From: Helochares maculicollis
Lineage: Eukaryota > Arthropoda > Insecta > Coleoptera > Hydrophilidae
Assembly: GCA_033557835.1 (NCBI GenBank)
Contig: JAWQRO010000075.1
Span: forward strand, 1 to 61,264
Direction of reading: 5' to 3'
Length of the DNA: 61,264 nt
Shown: positions 50,303-61,264 of the stretch, piece by piece
How the letters are laid out: the number at the start of each line of letters is the position of its first letter
Position numbering within the stretch: the first letter of the stretch is position 1
The notes under the pieces: model-generated
Told to the model about the DNA's origin: nothing
Databases searched by the model: none
What the model saw: the letters and a program-made list of their open reading frames with translations, nothing else
Translations under genes and position numbers: made by a program

Positions 50303-52640
50303 TATAAGCATTAAATAAAATTTGTTCTATTTACATAAGTTTCACTATCGAGTAACGTCAAATTTTGTGGCAGCTTCCTTTTTTTAGATAAGCCAATTAT
50401 AGTTATAATGAAAAATTTGTTTTTTATCAACATAGAAAGATGAAAACACGTAAAGTTGTTTAAACTTCAAAAACAATTTTAGAAATGTGATACCGTAAAT
50501 TGAAGCAGAGGAAGTACATTATATGCGGTTTAGAAACTACAGTTTTCGAAGGGTGAACCATTAATCCCACCTTAAAAATTGCAAGGATTGAGATCCAGTC
50601 ATTCAACTCCGCCATCTCCCCCCTACTTAACCAATCGATATTAACCCAATAACTAATTGTCCAAAGTGCTTCTCCAATAAACCAAATATCAACCTTCGAG
50701 CTATCCCGCCTCATCTTGCACGAACCAACGATTTGTTCAATTTTCCAAATACAAGATATGAAATTCGATCAATTTACTTTGGGTTTATTAAATAAACTGT
50801 CAAAAAATTCGATTTTTTCTATGTCTAATTATCCAAAAATTTGACTAAATATTTATTTTGCCACAAAAGTTTAAGATTAACTGTGAAATGTTTGCACATA
50901 TAAATAGAGAGATTAATATACAAGTGAACATATTACAATAATATTTCAGAATATTTTCCATATAATATTTAAGCGACACCCTTCACTATATACCTACAGG
51001 CTGGTGTCGCAACCAGCTGACGATTCAAATTTATTGCATAAATGAAGATCGTTTGGTCGTAAATTTAACGTCAACGCAGGAGACCGAATGCCAGTAAATC
51101 GATATTGCAAAAAATATTAATTTTTACAAAATGTACGTTTACTTTAGACCATTCACTAATTTTAATAAAATGAGGAAGCCATATCAATAAAAATGATACC
51201 AAATATTTGTTTCTGCCATCAAACGGATAAAGCCTAAAACCGAACCACGCTTCATAGTTAATCGCTCAATTTTATAAGCAACAAACAATATTTATACAAA
51301 GGAATGATACAACAACCATTGAATAATTTATTAACCTCGTTGCAGTTTCTAACTGCAATAATTTCTAGTTACGGTGTTTTATCCGATATTACTTTATTCA
51401 TAAGGTACAAATTATGCCTCTGTCTGTCTCCCTCTCCCAATTTCTCTTTCGCTCTCCTTGAATTTTACTTTCTTATTGATTATACACGTGAAAGTGCGCG
51501 GAATCAATCAAATTTAAAATTTTTACGAAAATGTTTGCTCTGCTGAGCCTCAATAGATCATCAATATTAATCAAAAGCATAGTTGTGCGTTAACGGTTTA
51601 TTGGGTTATTTATGATATCGCATCATCTTTCACCGCTTGCTGGAACCGAAAAAATTGTTAGCCAACTAAAAAATTACATTACGGTAATAGGTTTCAGCGG
51701 ATGTAATATTACAAACTGGGGCGAAGGTATAAGGAGACGAAGGGTTCGGAGTTGCCTAAAGGGCGAGAAAACCATATATTATCTAATAGAGGATTTAATC
51801 TGGAAGATTTGGGTAATTAGTCATCTATTTTCGATTTTCTAATTGCTAGATCGAAATGAAATGAACCTTTTGACCTATAATAAATAACCACCAAATTAAC
51901 GATAATAACAACGAGAGGAGACGATATATCATCTCTGCTCCGGAATTACAATAGGCTGTATTGCTGGGGAGCAGCTTATGCAATCAAACAAGCATGTCAT
52001 CCAGCGATGCGTGAGGAGGAGTTACAGAGACAAAGGAGTGAGAGTGTTAAGATCGAAATTTCAATACAATACAGTTGTGGGTGGATGGTGTTCGTTAAGG
52101 GACAGCTAGGACTTCTTGCTGGTCTGTTGGGCTAATTAGGAGATCTGAGGCGCAGCAATAATTGCGGTTCCTCTATTTCGATGTCACACTATTATGAAAT
52201 ACTCGAAGCGGATGCATTAAATTGGAAGCAAGTTAGAGTTAACCACCTAAGTATCGATATACTGAGCTAATGCTTTGGAGGATTAGATGTGATATTGATT
52301 TGCATTGGCCTCAAATTAAGCGGTCTGAGCACATCAGACTATCAGTTCATAAAGTTATTATTGTCTCATTAGGTTTGTGTCTATCAATGTTTAACAATTC
52401 TCGTTGAGATTTCCGTACTGTTTTAATACATTCTATAATTGGCCGAACTTGTCACTTTTCATCTCAAAGGGATAAGCAGTAGCCACGCTTTTTAGCCACG
52501 GTGGGGATATGTATCTATAGCAGTATCTTCGAAGAACAATCGTTCAGTTCTTGTGTCCAATATTCACATAGTATCATGTTTGGAATACTTTTTTCTCATA
52601 AAACGCAAATAAAATAACTGAAATTTTTAAATGATGTGTC
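50303..52640. other. Stretch with no assigned gene
   Basis: 50460-50714 holds an 84-codon minus frame (starts MRRDSSKVDIWFIGEALW) in a block of raised GC. I do not recognise it. A small inverted repeat CTGGTGTCGCAACCAG lies at 51001-51016. The rest is AT-rich without features. Confidence 0.35.
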
Positions 52641-52930
52641 CGACTCGTGAAATCATTTACTTTAATTGTTGTGATTTCTTAACTCGAAGAACCAATGATT
52701 CGTAACTTATGTTGTACTTCCTTAACTCGAAAAACCAATGTATTCTTGCGCATAAAGATCCCAAAATCGTTGTAAATCCGGCTCGGTAAGTCGGTGAATG
52801 TTGTGACTTAACTAGAAGGACCAACGATTTTGTGTGCTTCATGCTGGAAGGACTGTGTACCTTGTGTGTTAGTCCCTCGAGGGATGATGTGTGTGAGTCT
52901 GTCTAGCAGGATCAGAAAAAGGAAACTTGT
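52641..52930 (-). repeat. LTR-like repeat, left copy
   Basis: The part at 52808-52930 matches 55150-55285. Both have GGAAGGACTGTGTAC/TCGAAGGACTGTGTATC, then a TTCGAGG/CTCGAGG stretch, GTGAGTCTGTCT/GTGAGCCTGTCT and AGAAAAAGGAAACTTG/AGAAAAATGAAACTTG. Inside the left copy a short motif close to TTAACTCGAAGAACCAATGA occurs three times (about 52679, 52723 and 52808). The repeats flank a BEL/Pao-like coding remnant, which is why I call them LTR-like. Exact ends are uncertain. Confidence 0.6.
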
Positions 52931-54158
52931 TAGCGTTAAATGAATTTTTTATGCAAGCAAGTCCAAGGCAACAGGTGAACTTTAGAAACCGGGATAGCAG
53001 GCGATATTCGATACGGAATCAGCGCTCCCATGAACGTTTTGGAAAGATTAAGACGCGCCCAGAAGCATTTTGTACAAGATCGATAGAGCTGCCTGGCGAA
53101 CATTTTATACAAGATCGAAATACTTGTCGTTAGAACAGTTTGCCATTAATGGACCAATACAATGATTTAATGCTTTCCGCGGTAATTGAGGCCGTTTCAA
53201 ACGGCCGCCAACAAGTAAAAAAGCGTTTTGGTCTAAGATAGAATGCAAGGTATTTGATATAGGTACAATAGATTTTCCGGCGTAGTATTAAAATATTTCA
53301 TTTGTGATATTATTTTTCTGAATTAGCTTTATTCGCCTATTAAACGTATCTTGTTTAACCGCCCAGCAAATTCGAACCCTTATAGTTAGAGTTATTGCCA
53401 AATCGAAGGACGTATGCTCATGTCCGACAAGAGAGAACCTTTCTATATGTCGTGAAATATCGCTTTTGAAGTCACCCTCGTTTGCTTCTTCGCCCAACAA
53501 GCATTAAGTTGCGCATTGATTTCGAATATGAAATCGCTGGAAAGCCAAATAGGTCCTATCCATTATAAAATTGTGTTCTATGCCAAAACACTTCTGGAAA
53601 TGAGGTCTTCGAGATTCTCAATTGAAGAAACAACTACATGGGCTTGCCTATTGCCTGATCGTAGCAATTCTATATGAAGTTCTTCTCGACTCTCATGTCA
53701 GACTTTATCCACTGCATACAGTTCAAAGTTGGAGTTGCACCAGTAGAACTCTTTGCTGCTTTGAATGTCAATGATGTGCCGATTGTGTGTTAATTTGGAA
53801 AGTAGATTCACATAACTCTAGACGAAGGATTGTAGCGACCTTAAACGGCGCCACCCTAGATTTCACGGTTAGTAAGTGATGTTGGACCGGTCTTAGTTAC
53901 GCAACATAAACGCATGAATTTCAAATGCGTCCAAAAATCCGTATAGCTCCACGTAAACCGGTTCATTGCATGACAAGTCCAACACTGCTTTGACTCGTGA
54001 GGCCGTAATAGAACATCCCAACAAAAGCGTTGCTTCAAGGGTACCTGAATAATTGAAAGATTAATCTTGGAATCATAAAAGCTGAACCAAGAATACCAAT
54101 GAGCCTAAAAGATTGGCGACCGAAAACTATTTCGTCCTGAATATCCTCTGGGAAAATA
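52931..54158 (-). mobile_element. BEL/Pao-like LTR retrotransposon, pol remnant
   Basis: On the minus strand, two blocks appear in the order expected for BEL/Pao pol. VYVELYGFLDAFEIHAF (about 53900-53955) resembles the conserved ELHGFCDAS-AYGA segment. About 130 residues later, EDLISRSVLA then, after stops, WIGPIWLS (53541-53620) resembles the DLISRG...WWxGPxWL segment just before the integrase. A further open frame at 53288-53500 (starts MLGEEANEG) follows in the position of the pre-integrase region. Stops are frequent. Protease, most of the reverse transcriptase, and gag are not seen. It lies between the LTR-like repeats at 52641-52930 and 55132-55290. Identification rests on two motif blocks and their spacing. 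Confidence 0.6.
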
Positions 54159-55131
54159 TTGGGTTGGCAACTAAGTAATTGCGGATTTTTTTTAGAAAAT
54201 CAAAGACAATTTTTTCATGGAACTTTATTCTGTAAGGTACTGCCCATTTTGATCAATGACCTTTTGCCATCTTTCAAGCAGCATCATAATCCCAAGTTCA
54301 TACAATTTCTGGTTTTTATTAGCGAAAAACTGACTCAGTTACGATTTGACACCATCATCATTATTGATTTTTACCATTCAAGGAGTTTTGTAAATATCGA
54401 AACAAAAAGTAATCAGATGGAACAAGGTCAGGACTATATGGTGGATGTGTCAACACATCCCAACCAAGCTCCAATAATTTTTGCCGTTAGTTGTTCAATG
54501 TAGACATCAGAATTGATCGTTAGGTTGGGTGGTAACAGATCAAAATAGACAATTCTTTTGTAATCCCACCAAACGGATAACAAAACCTTCTTTTGATGAA
54601 TATCAGCTTTTGATGTTGTTTGAGTTGGTTCACCTGGCCTGCTCCACGATCTTTTCCTCTTGATATTGTTGTTTTAAGTGATTTTCAATGTATTGTACTT
54701 TGTCGATCCGAATCAATTATTGCTTTGATTAGGACGTCATCAACTTCAACTGGACGACCAGAGCGATTTTCATCTTTGAGTGAAAAATTACCAGAACGAA
54801 ATTTGGCAAACCAATATTGGCATTGCCGTTCTTTTAAGGCTTCGTCACCATATACAGCACATAGCTTTTTATGAGCTTGCGATGCGTTTTTCCCTTTGCG
54901 GAAATAAAAAAGCAAAATATGACGTAAATGTTCCTTTTGATTTTCCATTTTTCACCGAAGGCCAAACGAAAACTACGCAACCGATCAAAAAACTTTTTTT
55001 ACTGATTGACAGTAAAATTGCCAACTATCAAATAACAAAGTGTGTTTTACATTTGTACTACGTCTGCAAACCTAAAAATTCAACTGAAGCCATCTATGAG
55101 TGAAATCCGCAATTACTTAGTTGCAAAAGCT
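54159..55131 (-). mobile_element. Mariner element, mellifera/cecropia-like, with precise internal deletion
   Basis: The left end TTGGGTTGGCAACTAAGTAA is the classic end of this mariner group, after TA (54157-54158). The right end is a decayed inverted copy (CCGCAATTACTTAGTTGC...). On the minus strand the N-terminal helix-turn-helix half is open (54685-54948): MENQKEHLRHILLFYFRKGK, NASQAHKKLCAVYGDEALKE, then FRSGNFSLKDENRSGRPVEV. After IENHLK it jumps to a segment reading SRGKDRGAGQVNQLKQH in one frame, corresponding to the KRSWSRPGEPAQTT region of intact relatives. About 300 bp with the first catalytic aspartate is missing. Downstream, the ELSILICYHPT region (about 54520-54560) is the YFDLLPPN region in shifted frame. 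Length is 973 bp. Confidence 0.93.
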
Positions 55132-55290
55132 ACTGTGCCAAAGATAAAAGAAAATGAGTATCCTCAACTCGGAGAGCCAACCTTTTTATGTGTTTCCTGC
55201 TCGAAGGACTGTGTATCTCGTGTGTGATGATTCCTTCGAGGCACTATGTATGTGAGCCTGTCTTGCAGTTTCAGAAAAATGAAACTTGAA
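55132..55290 (-). repeat. LTR-like repeat, right copy
   Basis: Matches the end of the left copy (52808-52930). It begins immediately at the border of the 54159 mariner, so the mariner seems to have inserted at or in this repeat. Detectable similarity ends near 55290, just after AAACTTG. Confidence 0.6.
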
Positions 55291-58200
55291 TGAACTCTGT
55301 AACTGATGCCACCAGGGTCTATGATACAAGACAACTGCCTTTATTGCTGATGCCAAGAAGTGCAATGCTACAAGATAGCTAACTGCCTGTACAGTAGACA
55401 TTTCCTTTATGGTAAAGGTAACTGCCTAAAGGCACAACATCTATTTGCCTCAATAGTAACCACATACGCTCAAAAACTGCTGATAAAATAATTAGAAATA
55501 CAACAATTTTCTTTATTTAAAAAATCCCTAGCAGGAAAATGAGCTTAGCCCCATAAAATTATTTTTTGACATACTCACTTTTTAGTATTCAATGATCCAA
55601 TTGCCGAACTTTCTCTCTAGTCGAGTTGGAGAATCGATTAATTTTTGACGGCATGGAGAATCACATCTCTGCATCGTGCTTCTCGAAACGTCCAATTCTT
55701 GAAAAAAATTCTGACAGGACATATTTTGACACAAATTAAATAATTGTTGACCTCTAAAGTTTTCAAAAATTGAGAGACATCACAAATGTAATACGAATGC
55801 CTGAACCAATACAAACTTTCTTTGATATCCTTGCAAGTATTCCATGTTCCTCATTCAAAAACAATATCATCTTTCTTTCCACAGCAAAACTAGGAGCTGC
55901 TGCAGGAAAATGCCACAGCATAAAATATTCCTTTTCCTGCCCAAACTGTAAATCTGAAAATCCATATCTTTAAATGTAAGTTATTCCTGCTGGCCAGCTT
56001 GGGCCATTTAGCATTTTCAGATACGGTTAGTCGATTCTCCGCTTATCGCAGTGTGAAGTACTGCTTTAATTATTCACACATCCAGCCAGCATTTGCTTTT
56101 AGACATATCAGCTTGCTGAATGAATAATTAATAAACGGAACTGTTACCACGTTTGTAACATGGTTATGACATCACTTATCCTATGACTCAAATTCTTTTA
56201 ATAGCTGCCTTCCGCTGACTACGGATGGTGTTTACTATGTGTAAACAAAACAATGCCCATGTAAGGTTACTGTCTTTTATTGGTCTCGCCTAATTAGCGC
56301 AGGTGTTTTAAGAGTAAATCGAGGTTAAATCAGGAAATTCTGCAGAGTCGTAATAGTGCAAATTATAGTTTCTGCAGAATACTTTAAGGAAAATTATTGT
56401 TTTAAATCATTGGAAAAATTTTTTTGCCACTTTAAGATCCAATGTGTTCACATACTGTACTCTTCTCAAATTGCAACAGGTTACACCACCTATTGGAAAG
56501 TAAAACTCATGTTCGCATGCAGTATAATTAATCACGAAGGAAACGCCAGCTTGACAGCGGCATAACAACAAAATACCTGTGTTTTAAAATTTGAACACAG
56601 GCCGTGATAAATTGGTGAAAACTGGAGCGATTTAATACAATTAATAATCCATAATTCGTGCCTAGCAGAGACATCGCTCATCTGTGTCGTTCACCCCGCC
56701 ATTTCACAATACACCACCATAAATGCGCGACCTACAAAACACACCCCGGTGGCCTACATAAATATTATTCACAAAAGTGCATAAGACATGCGCGCGGCGC
56801 TTCCCGTTTTCCACAATGGAAAACGTTCCTCCAGTTTCCTCTGCGAACATGAGCTCATAATGAAGCTCGAATTAATTACAGACTGTTTTACTATGTTAGT
56901 GAGCGCTTATAAAAGTTTTTAACACCAGAAATTGAATTTATATCCCCGCCCCCTTTGTGCGATACGGTTATTATTACGTTTTAATTTTATTATCACTTAC
57001 ACGTGGTTGCATTATTAAACCGTTTATTTTCTAGGGATGGACTTTAAGTTTTCACGCTTTTAATGTGTTGTTTTTTGCTGAAAATCTTTTTTTACTTTAA
57101 TGGCCTTCTCTCTGCTAGCTTTGGTTTTTATATTTGTGTATTTGGCACTGGCTTTTACAAATGCTGTAATTAAATTTGTGAAGCACAAACTTTATCGTCT
57201 GCTCCACTCTTTTTTGCCAGTTTTATATTCAGAAATTTCTTATATGACGTATAAGGTCAGTAGGAAGTGCTGAGGAAAGCTTTCATTTTCTTAATAAAAT
57301 TGATACACTTAGTATAGATCGTTTTTAACAAAGTGTGTCAATTTTTCAATTTTAATTTATATATTACTTCTAAGCTTTCTTTAGAGGGGTCATACTAACA
57401 ATTTTAATTAATTAGCACATGAATTAACAACCAGGAAGTTTAACTTATTACTATTATAAAAATGGCCCCTTTTCACCGAAGAATGGGGAAAAGATGTGCT
57501 CTTATCATATATGAAGTACATGTTAGTATTTATTTTCTCATTTATTTTCTAAAAGTGCTTTTACCTTATAAATTTTTCTTATACATTATTTAAGTAGAAC
57601 GTATTGCTAATGAAAAATGAGACTTAAACTTCTAAATATTTCATTGCAAGGCAGAGAGAAGTAATGACTCCATTACATTATTCATGGTACATAATAATTA
57701 AAATTAAAATGTCCTGACAAACTGATTGACTGATTCATCAATGCCCCATCTAAAGAAACATGTTACAAATATGAAAAATGATCTTTTTGTCTCCGAAAAT
57801 TACGCTTTAAACTTTCATACAAATTTAAAATATATTTACTTTTCAATTTTTTTGAAAATCAATTAAAATGTTTGCTACTATAACTAGTCAAATCAAAAAC
57901 AATTTTTTTAAACAAGCTTCTCCGATATTTATCGCTCATCAGTACAAGCAAATAAAAAGGGATTTCTTATATCTTGAGACTATTACTGAAATATTGAAAT
58001 TTCCAACTGTAAGTTACAATATTGCCAAATTGCACAGAAAATTTAAAATTCTCATGGTGTTTTAGAACCATTTTTTCTCAATGTTCTCACTATGGAAGTG
58101 TGGCTGAGGGAACTAGGACTTTACCTCAGAAAATCGGTGTTTTTGGTTATCAAATAATCCACACAAATATGTTAGTAACTAAATCAAACGCATTTCACTA

Positions 58201-58320
58201 CACCGCCAAAATCATCTCAAAATGAGCATATTCAAATTTAATTCGGAAGCCTTTCTATTGAATAAAACAAGTAAACCGCTACTGTTGAACGTTTCCCGGA
58301 AAATAACATAAAATTTGATA
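55291..58320. other. Stretch with no assigned gene
   Basis: 55291-55460 has short internal repeats (ACAAGACAACTGCCTTTAT and ACAAGATAGCTAACTGCC) and may be old repeat DNA. 56540-57060 has balanced composition with a 64-codon plus frame. Nothing else is supported. Confidence 0.35.
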
Positions 58321-59533
58321 CGAGGGTGGTCCGATAAGTACTTAGCCTCACTACCCGATGGTGACAGTACCGCAAGAAATATTTACTATTGTGTAGTACA
58401 TTCTCATAGACGGCTACTGCTAAAATTTTTGCCGACTCGGATTCATAGTGTTGAAAATGAAAAAAAAAGCAATATCGGCCAATGATTCGATTCTTATTTT
58501 TGGAAGGCAAATCGCGCAGCGAAATCAAAGAGTGCTTGGATGCTGTGTACACTAACTTCTCCTTCGATGGCAACCGTCAAAAATTAGTCCAGCGAGTTTC
58601 AATATGGTTACACGTTGGTTTTTGATCAGTCATGCCCAGGTGCCCCGAAAATCGCTACCACGGAGGGTAGCGTGAGAAGAATTGAAGACCTCATATTAGC
58701 AGACTGTCGATTAAAAGTGCGCGAGATAGCTGAAACAGTATGCATCTCAAATACCGCGTGTGTCGTATTCCGCATGAAATTTTGGGCATGAGAAAGCTGT
58801 CGCAGCGGTGGGTTCCGCATTTGCTCACTCAAGCGCAACCATGAGATTACTTCAGAGCAGGGTTACACGCTGTTTAAGCGCAATTCGAAGAAGTTTCGTT
58901 TCGTGACCGTTGACGAAACATGAATCCACTGATTTCACATCAGAGACCAAAGAACGGTCAAAATAATGAACTTCACCCGGCAAACACGCGCCAATGAAAA
59001 CGAAGACTGATGGCCACAGTTTTCTGGGATTCACAAAGTGTGATCTACATCGACTACTTGAAGAAGTGCAAAACGGTTACAGGCTCCACTATGTAGAATT
59101 ATTGAGCTGATTCGACGACGAAATCCTGAAAAAACGGCCCAATTTGGCGAAGAAAAAAATGCACTTCCACCATTATACCGCACCAGCTCACACCTCCACC
59201 GTCGCCACGGTCAAATTGGTTGAATTACACTACGAACTGCTGCTCCATCTACTGTATTCTCCAGATTTGACCCCGTGCAACTTTATTTGTTTCCACACTT
59301 GAAAAAGTTATTCGCTGGGTAAAAATTTGAGTTGAATGAGGAGGTCGTCGCCGCCATGGAGACCTACTTTTCAGACCTTGAGAAAACATATTTTTTAGAT
59401 GGATTAAAGAAGTTGGAGCATCGTTGGGTCAAGTGTATCGAGTTAAAAGGAGACTATATTGAGAAATAAATCGCCGCTTTTCCTAAATATTTATTTTCCT
59501 TTTGTAGGCTAAATACTTATCGAACCGCCCTTG
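58321..59533 (+). mobile_element. Mariner element, family 2 copy b, full length but broken
   Basis: Terminal repeats CGAGGGTGGTCCGATAAGTA and, reverse-complemented, CAAGGGCGGTTCGATAAGTA, flanked by TA on both sides. Length is 1213 bp, nearly the same as the other family 2 copy at 39133-40350. The plus strand gives transposase pieces: MIRFLFLEGKSRSEIKECLD (about 58490), LGMRKLSQRWVPHLLTQAQ (about 58785), the KVMATVFWDSQ-type block read as LMATVFWDSQSVIYIDYLKK (near 59010), a HHDNAPAH-type region in shifted frame (59160-59200), and the C-terminus LKKLEHRWVKCIELKGD in one frame near 59400-59450. Many stops and frameshifts. Opposite orientation to the first copy. Confidence 0.94.
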
Positions 59534-60971
59534 TAAGCTTATTCCATAATCCTATTTCTAAGGATCTGCAAATCTACGTTTACATGCTAAACTATTTGTT
59601 CATAATAAAAATTGTTCATAGCTTACATCAGTATATCAGTAAACTATATGCTAATTTCTTTGTTGCAGGCGGTCTTATCATTTTATAAATTTGCCAATGT
59701 GGGAACAGTACTACTCTTAAGTAGCGATCAATAGCCAAGCGATTATAAGATATATGACCATACAATTTTAATACGGTAATTTAGAAAATATTTACACAAT
59801 TGTCCTGAAAAAATTATGAAGTAATGTTTAGTGCTTCATCGGACTGAAAGTTTTTTATAATTTTCTGGATTCTTACTCCAGCTGCAATAAGCTAATAATA
59901 ACATTTTTTCAATTTACATGTAAATTTTTTCCATAGTTTTCTGATATTCCAAGAGAAAGCAATATTTATACTATTATATCTGCATTACATAAGAATGTCT
60001 ATTTTTATTACCTCTGTAATGACATTCCTTGTTGATCATCGCACAGATATTCCAAAGCCGCATTAATTTGATTTTAATAATTTCTAATTACTTTCATAAC
60101 AGATGGGCGTGAAATTAATTTCTCATTAGGCACATTGCTTTGTACAACTTCCTACAACTATTCAATCGTATTGTTACACCAAGAAATATATATATCATAC
60201 TTTATTTTATAAAAATGGGAGCAAAGTTTTATAGAATTCGTATTACTGATTTTTTGCTATTAATAAAAACTTTAATTATACTAAGAATATAAGTCTAGTC
60301 GTAAATTTCCCGTAGTAAAATTTTTACAAAGTACACATTTATGAACATATTCTACCCACTTGCAAGTTTGTTTTTTCTTTCATTCATTATTTTTAAATTA
60401 TTACATAATCATTCAACTGTTAATAAGGAGCAAATTTGGCGAACTCTGGACGCCGCAGTTCGCTTCCAATCAGGACGATTCTTGCAACGTTCGATTCGGG
60501 GGCGGCAAAACAAATCCATGATAACAAAAACTCTGGCCCAGTGGGGTAAATTCATCTGTCTCGTATTGCGTGCTATTAACCTTACTTGCCTGAAAGTAGA
60601 AAAATCGCGAATAATCACCCTACAGCTACGAATCTATTAGATTTTCTGTACTGATTGACAATTTGCAACGAGAAGGTCTTTATGTTTTCTATGAGGACCG
60701 CTAGAGCACGCCAATTACAATTTTTTTGCGAAATTTTCAACAATGCCAATAACTCTAATCCAGATGCTGGTACTACAGCTGCGAATTTAGCATGGATGTA
60801 CTGGAGTTTTCATCCTGAATAAAAATTTTTAAACCGAAAATCTCTATTTATGAGATTAATATAGTCATTAATGACACAACTGTATACTGTTGTATACATT
60901 GGTAAATATTGTATTGCAAAATTTTATAGTCCATCTTATTTTACTGAAATCATAAGATCTACATTTATATA
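59534..60971. other. Stretch with no assigned gene
   Basis: 60410-60640 is GC-richer, with overlapping frames of 99 (plus) and 69 (minus) codons. Neither shows a known motif or convincing splice sites. The rest is AT-rich. Confidence 0.35.
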
Positions 60972-61264
60972 TTAGGTGTTGGAATTAATTCGTAGCGTTT
61001 TTTTTATCAAAAAATAACGATTTATTTGAAATGAAAATAAAAAATTACATTATTGAAAATACTGCCCATCGCTTGCCACTACTTTTTCCCATTTTTAAGT
61101 AACTGTCGAATACCGCCGAAAAAATCTTCATCCTTGGAGGCAATCCATGAATCGATCCAATTTTGGCAATCCTCATAAGATGTTAATTTTTCCCCTGATA
61201 AACCATGAGCCATTGATCAAAACAGGTGGTAATCCGAAGGGGCAATATCTGGAGAATACGGCGG
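60972..61264 (-). mobile_element. Mariner element, fifth type, 3' part only (cut by window end)
   Basis: The left end TTAGGTGTTGGAATTAATTC follows TA and is the terminal repeat. The minus strand from the window edge reads PPYSPDIAPSDYHLF (containing the third catalytic aspartate), a TGA, then SMAHGLSGEKLTSYEDCQNW and IDSWIASKDEDFFGGIRQLL. It ends, with a frame change, in a SDGQYF-like C-terminus. This C-terminal pattern (HGL-E-F-SYED--W-D-WIASKD--FF) is typical of a mariner type different from the other four types here. The remainder lies outside the window. Confidence 0.92.

Noticed and set aside
54159..54503. 114-codon plus-strand frame starting MGWQLSNCG
   Set aside because: It begins in the mariner terminal repeat itself and is antisense to the transposase.

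Overview
The window looks like AT-rich, gene-poor nuclear DNA from an arthropod, most likely an insect. The longest open frame is about 145 codons and is only the antisense of a transposase. There is no operon-like packing, no ribosome-binding-site spacing and no rRNA or tRNA gene that I can see. The recognisable coding sequence is almost entirely dead transposable elements of types common in insect genomes: mariner DNA transposons, RTE-like non-LTR retrotransposons and one BEL/Pao-like LTR remnant. The organism cannot be named more precisely from this sequence.

Layout. 1-425 holds the 3' end of an RTE-like LINE (minus) cut by the window edge. 4545-5425 holds a second, different LINE remnant (minus) that keeps a YADD reverse-transcriptase box. 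6414-6498 is a well-bracketed candidate small exon (plus). 9165-10218 is a mariner. 14985-16412 is an RTE-like LINE reverse-transcriptase body (plus), directly followed by a 5'-truncated mariner (16425-17333). Another truncated mariner lies at 21897-22683. A sharply GC-richer block at 25037-25515 has a splice-acceptor-like left edge and open frames on both strands; it is the best candidate for host coding sequence. From 31.5 to 32.7 kb there are two tandem arrays (a degenerate TCAG tetranucleotide array and a 14-bp minisatellite). An unrecognised 87-codon frame sits at 33123-33386.

The right half is denser in mobile DNA: mariners at 37191-38160, 39133-40350, 46358-48435 (itself interrupted by a ~0.94 kb insertion), 49139-50302, 54159-55131, 58321-59533 and 60972 to the end. 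There is a tandemly duplicated ~550-bp unit with an internal ~42-bp expansion at 43.66-44.76 kb, and a BEL/Pao-like remnant between two LTR-like repeats (52.6-55.3 kb), into which the 54159 mariner has inserted.

In total there are ten mariner-like elements from five terminal-repeat families. Five belong to one family (ends CTAGGTTGTCCAATTAG and relatives) and two to another (CGAGGGTGGTCCGATAAG). All carry stops, frameshifts or deletions, so none looks able to make an active transposase. No working pathway or multi-gene system is visible. The plausible host contribution is one or two exons of a gene with very long introns, plus unassigned blocks of more balanced composition that may be conserved non-coding DNA.
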